DNA of 16,395 nt from Planctomycetota bacterium (GTDB taxonomy: Bacteria > Planctomycetota > Planctomycetia > Pirellulales > Thermoguttaceae). The number at the start of each line of letters is the position of its first letter. The stretch's first letter is position 1. Shown here piece by piece: positions 1 through 6,532 of this stretch. The notes below the pieces were generated by a model. The model had not been told where the DNA came from and ran no database searches. It saw only the letters and a program-made list of their open reading frames with translations. The stretch covers positions 1 through 16,395 of the forward strand of contig JAJYGU010000251.1 in assembly GCA_021784975.1 (NCBI GenBank). The letters run 5' to 3'. A program made the position numbers and the translations under genes.

Positions 1-50
1 GGGTGAGGAACTGCGAAGACCGGCGCAACGGCATCTCTTTACTGCCAACC

Positions 51-87
51 GCCCTCACCCGGCCCTCTCCCGGAGGGAGAGGGGAAC
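51..87. repeat. Hairpin repeat, copy A
   Basis: The segment contains a perfect 9-bp stem (63-71 pairing with 75-83, CCCTCTCCC/GGGAGAGGG) with a 3-base loop. A near-identical direct copy lies at 174-211. Aligned, the copies differ by a few substitutions and one inserted base. The motif CTCTCCCGGAGGGAGAG resembles dispersed intergenic repeats I associate with planctomycete genomes; that association is from memory and not computed. It lies downstream of the stop of the minus-strand gene at 221 and could fold in that transcript's tail, but it has no T-tract, so a terminator role is only possible. Confidence 0.75.
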
Positions 88-100
88 GTGTTCTGACCTT

Positions 101-176
101 CCGTCCTCCGTCCCCCGTCGTCCGTCCTCCGTCCTCCGCTTTCCGCCCTCCGAACTCCGCCCTTGCTCTCCGTCCC
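101..176. repeat. Degenerate heptanucleotide (CCGTCCT) array
   Basis: Nine consecutive 7-bp units run from 101 to 163 in strict register: CCGTCCT, CCGTCCC, CCGTCGT, CCGTCCT, CCGTCCT, CCGCTTT, CCGCCCT, CCGAACT, CCGCCCT. A 6-base unit (164-169) follows, then CCGTCCC (170-176). CCG at the first three positions is invariant in the nine units while the last four vary. The array is non-coding, strongly pyrimidine-biased on this strand, and fills the interval between the two hairpin copies. The function is unknown. Confidence 0.85.
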
Positions 177-211
177 CTCACCCTGGCACTCTCCCGGAAG
201 GAGAGGGGAAC
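174..211. repeat. Hairpin repeat, copy B
   Basis: This is the second direct copy of the element at 51-87, with a weaker 6-bp stem (CTCTCC 189-194 with GGAGAG 200-205) because of a G-to-A change. It begins about 10 bases past the stop codon of the minus-strand gene that ends at 221, so it would be transcribed at the end of that mRNA. Its first bases overlap the last unit of the heptad array. A 3'-end stabilising or terminating hairpin is a plausible but untested role. Confidence 0.7.
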
Positions 212-220
212 TTACTTCGC

Positions 221-3200
221 CTATTCCAGCCGAACCGACTTGATCTCGATGGCCGCGTCCTTGATGGTAGCCGGATCGAAGCGTAACGAGGTGATGCATC
301 CGCCCCAATGCGGATTGGTCGCCACCGGCAGGACGTAGTGATGCCAGCGGCCGTCGGCCAACGTCGGCGCCGACACGCTGGCCGGCTCGCTGGTGGCCGG
401 CTCGGTCATCGTCGTCCAAAAGAGTTGAACGGGACCGGACGGCGCGCGGGACCGCATCTCGACGACCAATTCCGTGAAGCGGTTGGCGCGGAGCTCCAGC
501 GGCGGCGAGACGAAGGCTGGATCGGCGTTGATCGAGGTGGCCCGCAGCACCCCGTCGCGGACCTCGACGTGTCCTAGCCCCATCATCGGTTTCCACAGGG
601 CGAGAGCTTCGCCTTGCCACGCGTGGGCATGCAGCGATTTCTTCGGCCGAACGTAGGCCGATTCGCGGACCGCGGCGTACCACGAATCCACCGCCGGCAG
701 ACCAACGTCCGCCGGCACGATGTCGGCCGGGCCGTGCGATCCCTCGCAGAACACGTCGCGGATCACATCCAGGTACGAAAAGCCTTTGCCGCGGGTCGGC
801 TCGATGTAGTGTCCCTCGCCAAACTCGTCCCAGCAGCAAAAGATGAGCGTCTTGCCCACCGGATCATCGGCCGGGGCGGAATCCATGCTCGCCTTGGCCC
901 GCAGGCACAGGTCGCGGAATTTCTGGGCCGTGTTGTCCGACCAGAAGAAGGGCGTCTCCTTCCAGGGCCGCGAGTCCCAGCCCATCATGGCGGTGGTGAT
1001 GTCGGGCAAGGCGTGCAGCCGCCGCTTGAACTTCCACAGCGACTCCTGCTGACCGACAAAACCTTCAAACGGGGCGCAATAATCGTGGCCCACGTGGGTC
1101 ACCTGGCTGGGAATCTTCCAGTTGTTGCAGTAGGCGGAGCTGGCGTCCCAGCCCTCGGCCGCCACGGCCTTCAACTCGGCCGCGCTCTCGTGCTGGACAC
1201 AGCCGACCAGATACAGACCGCCCAGCCCCCGCCGCCGACATTCGGCCCGCATCGCGTCCAGCGCCTTCCGCACATTCGGGCTGCCGCCGAGCTGCGACCG
1301 CAGGTTCGAGGGCACCCAGACGTAGAGCACCGGCTTGCCGCCAATCCTTGCATACGACGGGTTGGAAAAGTAGTTGTCGATCCAGAAGGGCAGCAGGTTG
1401 TGCATGAGGTCGTCGGCCGAACCGACTCCCTGCCCGCAGCCGTTCTCCCACATGATGCCGAAGCGGATCATCGGCAGGTAGCGGGCTTTGAGGAGCCCGT
1501 CATGGATGGCGTGGCCCAGTTGCTGCTTGACCGGCCCGTTGAGATTGGTGCGATACCAGCAATAGATGATGCCGGAGATGCCGTGCTCCAGCATGTACTT
1601 GATGTGCCAATCGGCCACTTCCGGCGAACCCTCGTTGTACCAGCCTAAGACCGGCTCCCGTTCCGGCCAGGGCTCGATCAGCTTCCAGCCCATGTGCGTG
1701 CCGGTCTTCCAGAGCGGACAATAATGTGTCCACAGGGTGTACTTGCTCTTGGCCGGCACGGGGACCGGCACGTATTCGGCCTTGGGCAGGCGGAGATCGG
1801 CCTGGAAGGTCAGCGTTTCGGTGGCCGAGACCGGTTCGGCGATGCGGGCGCCGCGGATGGCCACGGAAAAGGTGCCCGTCAGCGGCCGCTCGGCCTCGAC
1901 GGTCCAGGCAAGCTCTGTTTCGTCATGGTAAGTCAAGCCCGGCAGGGCTTGCGACGCCGGAGTCTTCAACATCACGCCTTGCGGCGGCGAGAGCGTAGCG
2001 GTCAGGCCGCCCGCCGCGCCGGTCATGCTGCTCAGGCGGACCATAATTCGCTCGGGCCGCCCGGCGCGGGCAAGGGTGGAATCGGTGAAAATCCGCTCGA
2101 CCCGGACGTCCGTAAACGGCGGCTCTTCGCTGAGTTGCAGGCGTTCAATATGGGCCGTGCTGCCGGCCGCGTCGGAAGGGATCAGCCCCAGCGCCAACAG
2201 CTCGCCGCCCCAGCCCGGCTGGGTCCAACATTCGATCAGGTAGCTGTGCGGCTTTCGGTCGGCCACGGTTTGCAACGGGAGGTATCCGGCGCCCTTGGTC
2301 GTCACGAAGAGCACTCTCGCCTGGCTCCCCTTGTCGACCGACATCCGCAGGCTCAGCCAATCTCGCTTGTCGATGTTGGCCCCCAGCCGGTTGTTGACTG
2401 CCCGCGAGTTGGGCGTCTTCGTGTGGATGACGAGTTGATGCCCGCGTCGGCTGATCGAGGCGTCGGCTTGCGCGGTCCAGTTGGCCAGCGAGTCTGCGCG
2501 GGAGAAGTCGAAGTCGGTGGTCGCAGAGCGGGACGGATGGGCATCGCCGAGGCCGAACACCTCGGCCAGAATCTCCTTCGAGGATAACTTTTTGCGATAG
2601 ATCTTCAGGTACTCGATGGCCCCGCGGATGCCGCTGCCGTGCGGCGAAGAAGAGGCGATCACCAGCGGCGCGTCGCTCGTTGCCGGCGGCTTGCCGGCGT
2701 GGACCCCGGCAACCGGAATTCCATTAACCCAGAGCATCGACTGGTGGCCGTCCCAGGTGGCCACCAGGTGGGTCCACGTGCCGGGGGCGGGCGGGTCGGC
2801 CGTGACCCGCGGCTCCCATCGCCCGCCGGCCCGCGGGAAGAAGGAGAGTTGGCTCCCTTCCTCCGGCCAGTTGATCCGCAAGACATATTGACCGTCTTTG
2901 AAAAGAATCGTGTGGCCTTGGGCGAGATCGTCGATCTTGATCTTCATCGCGATACTGAATCCGGCGCACAGATCGAGTTCCCGGCTCGAAGGCACGGTGA
3001 TTTGCTGCCGGCCGTCCAGGGCCAGCACCCGTTTGCCGCCATCGACGACCACTTTTCCGCCGGAGACGTGGGCCACATGACCGTGGCCGGACCGGTCGGT
3101 GATCGACTGCGCGGGCGAATCGAATCGCCAGTAGCCGACCAGGCCATCGTCGGCTGCCGAGCAGGCCGACTGTCCGCACCCTAGGCAGACAGTCGCGGCG

Positions 3201-3265
3201 ATCGCGCTCAGGCGAAGGGTGAACCAACGAGTCTGCCTTACGACACCGCATCGCGCGCGAATCAT
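221..3265 (-). CDS. Secreted LamG and GH99/WbsX-like domain protein
   Basis: Encodes 1014 aa from the ATG at 3265, chosen because AAAGGA sits 7 bases upstream and the product then opens with a signal peptide (about residues 1-37, ending ACSA before ADDG). The ORF could extend 31 codons upstream, but that stretch is not signal-like. Residues about 41-245 form a LamG/concanavalin-like sandwich beginning GLVGYWRFD, a fold that often binds carbohydrate. A beta-rich linker region follows. Residues about 530-850 resemble the GH99-like/WbsX family, with GIIYCWYR (Trp570) and WDEFGEGHYIEP (812-823), matching that family's C-terminal W-N-E-x-x-E-G motif with Asp for Asn. Glu814 and Glu817 are catalytic candidates. 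The C-terminus (about 880-1014) looks like a carbohydrate-binding beta domain. It probably acts outside the cytoplasm on a polysaccharide; the substrate and even hydrolase versus transferase activity are not determinable. It is transcribed alone, divergent from the radical SAM gene. Confidence 0.85.
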   Translation of the reverse strand: MIRARCGVVRQTRWFTLRLSAIAATVCLGCGQSACSAADDGLVGYWRFDSPAQSITDRSGHGHVAHVSGGKVVVDGGKRVLALDGRQQITVPSSRELDLCAGFSIAMKIKIDDLAQGHTILFKDGQYVLRINWPEEGSQLSFFPRAGGRWEPRVTADPPAPGTWTHLVATWDGHQSMLWVNGIPVAGVHAGKPPATSDAPLVIASSSPHGSGIRGAIEYLKIYRKKLSSKEILAEVFGLGDAHPSRSATTDFDFSRADSLANWTAQADASISRRGHQLVIHTKTPNSRAVNNRLGANIDKRDWLSLRMSVDKGSQARVLFVTTKGAGYLPLQTVADRKPHSYLIECWTQPGWGGELLALGLIPSDAAGSTAHIERLQLSEEPPFTDVRVERIFTDSTLARAGRPERIMVRLSSMTGAAGGLTATLSPPQGVMLKTPASQALPGLTYHDETELAWTVEAERPLTGTFSVAIRGARIAEPVSATETLTFQADLRLPKAEYVPVPVPAKSKYTLWTHYCPLWKTGTHMGWKLIEPWPEREPVLGWYNEGSPEVADWHIKYMLEHGISGIIYCWYRTNLNGPVKQQLGHAIHDGLLKARYLPMIRFGIMWENGCGQGVGSADDLMHNLLPFWIDNYFSNPSYARIGGKPVLYVWVPSNLRSQLGGSPNVRKALDAMRAECRRRGLGGLYLVGCVQHESAAELKAVAAEGWDASSAYCNNWKIPSQVTHVGHDYCAPFEGFVGQQESLWKFKRRLHALPDITTAMMGWDSRPWKETPFFWSDNTAQKFRDLCLRAKASMDSAPADDPVGKTLIFCCWDEFGEGHYIEPTRGKGFSYLDVIRDVFCEGSHGPADIVPADVGLPAVDSWYAAVRESAYVRPKKSLHAHAWQGEALALWKPMMGLGHVEVRDGVLRATSINADPAFVSPPLELRANRFTELVVEMRSRAPSGPVQLFWTTMTEPATSEPASVSAPTLADGRWHHYVLPVATNPHWGGCITSLRFDPATIKDAAIEIKSVRLE

Positions 3266-3272
3266 GGAACGA

Positions 3273-3278
3273 TCCTTT
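3273..3278 (-). promoter_or_regulatory. Ribosome binding site deciding the 3265 start
   Basis: On the minus strand AAAGGA lies 7 bases before the ATG at 3265. It supports that start over the upstream in-frame ATG at 3358, and the signal peptide follows directly from it. Confidence 0.6.
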
Positions 3279-3583
3279 GCTGGTAGGCTGGCGCGTGGGC
3301 ACTCGGAGCGGCTCTTCCGGTTGCCCTGGGGTTGCTGTGCCACATGAGAGGGGGGCAACGGCTGATGCGCTGGAGCGGATCAAGCGGCCAATTGTAACCC
3401 ACAATTTCGGGTTTAGCGAGGGGAAGCAAAGCCTCCATGGAGAAAGGCCGGAAGGACGAACGCCCACGGGCCAAGCGCATCCGCACCAGGCGGCTTTTGA
3501 AAAGGCCCCGGTCGGCCTCAAAGTTCGGTTTCGGTTGTGGGAGGGGAGGTTACGGGATAAGATATCAGTATGCCATTTTCCTT

Positions 3584-3684
3584 AGCGGCCGTCCAAGAAC
3601 AAGTTGGGGACTGTCCCAATTTTCGTCCGACGAAAATGGGACTGTCCCCTTGGCGAAAGTGGAAATTGTTGCTGGACGGCCGCT
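3584..3684. repeat. Nested palindromic element (MITE/REP-like)
   Basis: The outer arms are a perfect 12-bp inverted repeat: AGCGGCCGTCCA at 3584-3595 and its reverse complement at 3673-3684. Nested inside is a strong hairpin: 3613-3626 pairs with 3630-3642 with one bulged A (3619), and the outer flanks GGGGACTGTCCC (3606-3617) and GGGACTGTCCCC (3638-3649) extend an imperfect palindrome over about 3600-3652. No clean target-site duplication flanks the arms; TCCTT occurs on both sides but is offset on the right. It ends 24 bp before the ATG of the radical SAM gene, so it lies in or next to that gene's leader. It resembles the element at 11918-11993 in its inner arms. Confidence 0.75.
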
Positions 3685-3708
3685 TATCCTTCGGCCAAGC
3701 GTCGTCCC

Positions 3709-5127
3709 ATGAGCACGTCGGATCCTTCGCTTCGCATTCTGTTCGTGTGGCCTGATTCGCCCTATCTGGGTATTCTCGACGTCCTCCCCCTCGGAATCGG
3801 CTACCTGGCCGCCAATCTTCCCGCTCGATACGGGCTGCGACTATGCGATATGGCGCTCAGACCCGTCTCGCTTGAGGACCTGCTCGCGCAGATCGGCGAT
3901 TATCACCCCCATTTAATCGCCTTCTCGACCTGGGGCTTCAACTTGAATAGCACGGCTGCCCTAGCCCAACGAATCAAAGCCGCGAACCCGCGGATCCCGA
4001 TCATGGTGGGAGGTCCCGAGCCTTCTGCGCAGGGCGAACAGATTCTGGCGGACCATCCGGAGTTCGATTTTGCCATTGCCGGCGAAGGAGAATTCCCTTT
4101 CGCCGAATTTCTGAGACTGCTGGAGCAAGATCGTTGTTCGCCCGACGATCTCCAGCGGGCCTGCATCCCCGGACTTCTCTTCCGCAAGGATGGGCGCGTA
4201 AGGGCGTCCGAGGGGACGACGTGGCGGGAACTGAGCGACCTCAAGCCGTGCGACTTCGCTTTCATCGATCTGGAGGCCTATTTCTCCAAAGGGTATTCCT
4301 ACGGCTTTCATGCTCGCGCCCGGCGCACGGCGCCGGTGGCGACCACGCGAGGCTGTCCTTACGATTGCAGCTTCTGCAGCGCACGAAAGATCAACGGCCG
4401 AAAACTGCGGTGCCGTTCCTTGGATTCGGTGGTGACCGAAATTCAGGATTTGCAGCGGAACTTCGGTGTCGACGGTTTCAACATCATCGACGATAATTTC
4501 ACCTTCGACATCCGGTTTGCCAAGGAGGTTTGTCGAAGAATCATCCAGCTTGACTTGCCGGACGTGTCCTTCAACTGCCCCAACGGCGTGCGGCTCGAGC
4601 GTCTCGACCAGGAACTCCTGGAGCTCATGAAACAAGCCGGATGGGACTGGATTTTCATCGCCCCGGAAAGCGGTTCCGAGAAGACGCTCAGACGCATGAA
4701 AAAGGCGATGGATCTCCACGCGGTCGTCGAAAAAATCAAGCTGATCCATGCCGCCGGGCTTCATGTCTTTGGCTTCTTTATCATCGGCTATCCGGGTGAA
4801 ACGCGAAAAGACATCGGCATGACGTTTCGCTTTGCCCGCCGGGCCGGATTCGATGGAGCCGTGTTCACGGCCTTCCACCCTCTGCGGGGAACACCGGTCT
4901 ATGAGGAGTTGGAACGGAACGGAGAACTTCGCGAAACGAATCTCAACAGCGATTACTACGAGGTGAGCTATGCACCGGCGGGGATGACGCCTTTCGAGCT
5001 CCGCTGTCTGCGACTCTACGGCACCGGGCGTTTCTATCTCAGCTCGCTGAAGCGATTGTCGCTCATCTTGAGGCACAAGTCGATGGGAAACATCCTGTTG
5101 TTTGCCCGTAAGCTGATTGCTTCCTAG
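3709..5127 (+). CDS. B12-binding-domain radical SAM protein
   Basis: Encodes 472 aa. The ATG at 3709 is preferred because upstream in-frame codons run through the palindromic element and do not look like protein; no clear Shine-Dalgarno precedes it. Residues about 8-150 resemble a cobalamin-binding Rossmann domain with VGGPEP (100-105) and GEGE (125-128). The cobalt-ligating D-x-H-x-x-G motif is not visible where expected (LCDMALRP instead), so cobalamin may bind without a protein His ligand, or not at all. Residues about 205-420 are the radical SAM core: C216-x3-C220-x2-C223 ligates the 4Fe-4S cluster, followed by APESGSEKTLRRMKKA and FFIIGYPGET, typical of the BchE/HpnJ-type branch. Such enzymes perform radical methylations, rearrangements or cyclisations on lipids, cofactors, phosphonates or polyketides. 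The substrate cannot be named. It stands alone on the plus strand and is convergent with the duplicated-domain gene at 5213. Confidence 0.88.
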   Translation: MSTSDPSLRILFVWPDSPYLGILDVLPLGIGYLAANLPARYGLRLCDMALRPVSLEDLLAQIGDYHPHLIAFSTWGFNLNSTAALAQRIKAANPRIPIMVGGPEPSAQGEQILADHPEFDFAIAGEGEFPFAEFLRLLEQDRCSPDDLQRACIPGLLFRKDGRVRASEGTTWRELSDLKPCDFAFIDLEAYFSKGYSYGFHARARRTAPVATTRGCPYDCSFCSARKINGRKLRCRSLDSVVTEIQDLQRNFGVDGFNIIDDNFTFDIRFAKEVCRRIIQLDLPDVSFNCPNGVRLERLDQELLELMKQAGWDWIFIAPESGSEKTLRRMKKAMDLHAVVEKIKLIHAAGLHVFGFFIIGYPGETRKDIGMTFRFARRAGFDGAVFTAFHPLRGTPVYEELERNGELRETNLNSDYYEVSYAPAGMTPFELRCLRLYGTGRFYLSSLKRLSLILRHKSMGNILLFARKLIAS

Positions 5128-5151
5128 CTGGCCGTCTGAGGCGGCTTGGGA

Positions 5152-5165
5152 TACCCCCGGGGGTA
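5152..5165. repeat. Perfect 14-bp palindrome between convergent genes
   Basis: TACCCCC is followed immediately by GGGGGTA, in the 85-bp gap between two convergent genes. It has no loop and no T-tract, so it is not a classical terminator. It could be a protein-binding dyad or chance in GC-rich DNA. Confidence 0.4.
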
Positions 5166-5212
5166 GCACGCCACTGCCTCTGCGCGTGCCCAGCGGCAAC
5201 TTGTGCACTGCG

Positions 5213-6142
5213 TTATTCGGGACTTGGATGAGCGACGCGTCGCAGCCAGGCCTCGCGCCAGTAATGGTAATTCGAGCGCACGCAGCCCCGCCCGCAGACT
5301 CCGTTGCAAACCAGGCCGTCAAGGAGAACTGTATCGCTCAGATCCCGCATTTCGCCGGTTTGCTCCAAGACGATCTTTTCAACCCGGCCGGCAACGCGGA
5401 ATTTCCGCCGGCAATACTGCGCCATATCGGGGGTGAACTCCAACCCTCGGTTGTGCTGACGCGAATCCAGGGTGGCCTCGATTTCTCTGAGGCTTTTGAC
5501 CTCGACCAACTCGCCTTTCTGCAGGTTCAAGGCGGCGTCCATGCCGGTTGCCTGCGGAGCGGTTGGCGCCGGGGCGATCACGCGCCGCAGCCGTCGCCGC
5601 AGCCGATAGCCTAGCGGTATCCCCATCTGCCCCAGGAGTTGTCCGACGGTCGTCTCCCGCAGCGCCAGTTCGCGGGGATACTGACGGAGATCCCACCAGG
5701 GCAGCGGTATGCTGGCGGCGAGCAACTCGGTCGATTGGCACCAGAACCTTCCGTCCTTCTCAGTTGCCGGTTTGATCTCTTGGGAGATTTCCTCACGGCC
5801 TGCTGAGTGGCCGGAGGGAGGCGACGCTTCGAGCGGCCGAAGCCAGGCCTCCTTCCAGAAGATCAGGCATCGCCGATCGCATCCCTGGTGGAAGCTCCCG
5901 TCACAACGGAGGCCCCGCAAGAAGACGGCGTCTTTCACTCGCCGAATGCCGCCTCCCTCGACGCATATCTTTTCCGTGCGGCGGAAAACCTCAAAGGTGC
6001 CGCCGCAATACTTTTGCATCTCGGGCATGAAGGGGAGTCCCTCCAGCGTTCCATCGGCCGCCAACGTGCCGAGGATTTCCCGCGGGCTGCGGACCCGCAC
6101 CATTTCGCCCCGCCGAAAGCGGCCGGCCGGCTGACAATCCAT
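5213..6142 (-). CDS. Uncharacterised protein with duplicated Cys domain
   Basis: Encodes 309 aa from the ATG at 6142, supported by GAGGTG 8 bases upstream. The protein is two copies of one domain of about 95 residues (about 10-104 and 208-303) joined by a linker with a basic stretch (179-188). The shared pattern is G-E-x-V-x-V-[RK]-S, R-E-I-x-x-T-L, G-L-x-F-x-P-[ED]-M, Y-C, F-x-V, R-x-E-K-I, V-x-L-x-G-L-x-C-[DN]-G, G-C and W-[KR]-E-A-W-L-R. Aligned cysteines are C46/C244, C80/C279 and C88/C287; C92 in copy 1 has no partner, and C283 in copy 2 is extra. I recognise the domain as a widespread uncharacterised bacterial family, which I recall near exopolysaccharide or secondary-metabolism genes, but know no assigned function. 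Conserved Cys suggests metal or cofactor binding (inference). There is no signal peptide, so it is probably cytoplasmic. Its neighbour is the convergent radical SAM gene. Confidence 0.8.
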   Translation of the reverse strand: MDCQPAGRFRRGEMVRVRSPREILGTLAADGTLEGLPFMPEMQKYCGGTFEVFRRTEKICVEGGGIRRVKDAVFLRGLRCDGSFHQGCDRRCLIFWKEAWLRPLEASPPSGHSAGREEISQEIKPATEKDGRFWCQSTELLAASIPLPWWDLRQYPRELALRETTVGQLLGQMGIPLGYRLRRRLRRVIAPAPTAPQATGMDAALNLQKGELVEVKSLREIEATLDSRQHNRGLEFTPDMAQYCRRKFRVAGRVEKIVLEQTGEMRDLSDTVLLDGLVCNGVCGRGCVRSNYHYWREAWLRRVAHPSPE

Positions 6143-6150
6143 AACGAAAA

Positions 6151-6156
6151 CACCTC
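6151..6156 (-). promoter_or_regulatory. Ribosome binding site for the 6142 start
   Basis: GAGGTG on the minus strand lies 8 bases before the ATG at 6142, which fixes that start over the internal Met at residue 14. Confidence 0.6.
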
Positions 6157-6520
6157 ATCGAAACATAGCTGTGGCCGATCGCAAAGTCTCTTTGGCAAAA
6201 CTGTCCACAAGTTGATTGCGTGGTAGGACTATAAATAAGTTTAGCTCAAGACGGCCGGTTTTCGCTGCCGAACTGCGTAGAACTCGCGCGGTTGGAATGG
6301 ATCGCGCCAACGGTACCACCCCTACCTAAACCCTCATCCTTGCCAAATTGGATGGGCGGATACACAATGGGACGTTGTTCAGCGGCCCGCGAGCGGCCGG
6401 AGGGGAGGGGCCTTCGCTGGGCAAGCCGAGCCCGCCAGCGGGCCGAGTTTTGTGAGACGGACGAAGTATAGGCGCAAGCCGGGACCTGACGAGGGGGCTG
6501 GGCAATCGTAGCGCGGGAAC

Positions 6521-6524
6521 GAGG
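6521..6524 (+). promoter_or_regulatory. Ribosome binding site for the 6533 start
   Basis: GAGG within the purine run GAGGGGAG lies 8 bases before the ATG at 6533 and supports that start. Confidence 0.5.
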
Positions 6525-6532
6525 GGAGCGCG

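Larger units (their letters stand above)
3266..3708. other. Divergent intergenic region with no gene seen
   Basis: This gap separates two divergently transcribed genes and should hold both promoters. The last third is occupied by the palindromic element at 3584-3684. On the minus strand a TACAAT hexamer (3391-3396) could be a -10 box for the gene starting at 3265, but there is no good -35 at 17 bp, so it is not called. Short ORFs across the gap show no recognisable protein. No tRNA-like or riboswitch-like structure was recognised. Confidence 0.6.
6143..6532. other. Divergent intergenic region with no gene seen
   Basis: This 390-bp gap separates the divergent genes starting at 6142 and 6533. 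An AT-richer island (about 6195-6245, including CTATAAATAAG) stands out from the GC-rich surroundings and is the likeliest promoter zone, but no properly spaced -35/-10 pair was found on either strand. A compact GC hairpin (GCCCGCCAGCGGGC, 6430-6443) followed by CGAGTTTT sits about 90 bp before the next ATG. It looks terminator-like on the plus strand, but no gene ends there. No RNA gene was recognised. Confidence 0.55.

Noticed and set aside
101..176. CRISPR-like array
   Set aside because: Units are 7 bp with no spacers and no cas genes, so it is a simple degenerate tandem repeat.
614..1648. 344-codon plus-strand ORF
   Set aside because: It is antisense to the GH99-like domain and has no family features.
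3266..3358. N-terminal extension of the GH99-like protein by 31 codons
   Set aside because: The ATG at 3265 has a good ribosome site and is followed directly by a signal peptide, while the extension would bury it.
3584..3684. Target-site duplication around the inverted repeat
   Set aside because: TCCTT flanks both sides, but on the right it is offset from the arm end by two bases, so it is not a clean duplication.
3604..3708. N-terminal extension of the radical SAM protein by 35 codons
   Set aside because: These codons run through the palindromic element and do not resemble the family N-terminus, which starts near the ILFVWP strand.
3961..5322. 453-codon minus-strand ORF
   Set aside because: It lies opposite the radical SAM gene, whose motifs are unmistakable. 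The antisense product has no recognisable domain, and long antisense ORFs are expected in GC-rich DNA.
6212..6235. Plus-strand promoter (TTGATT and TATAAA)
   Set aside because: The spacer is only 12 bp, too short for a sigma70-type promoter, and the site is 300 bp from the next gene.
6430..6443. Rho-independent terminator
   Set aside because: The hairpin with a short T run is present, but no plus-strand gene ends upstream and the T-tract is broken by CGAG.
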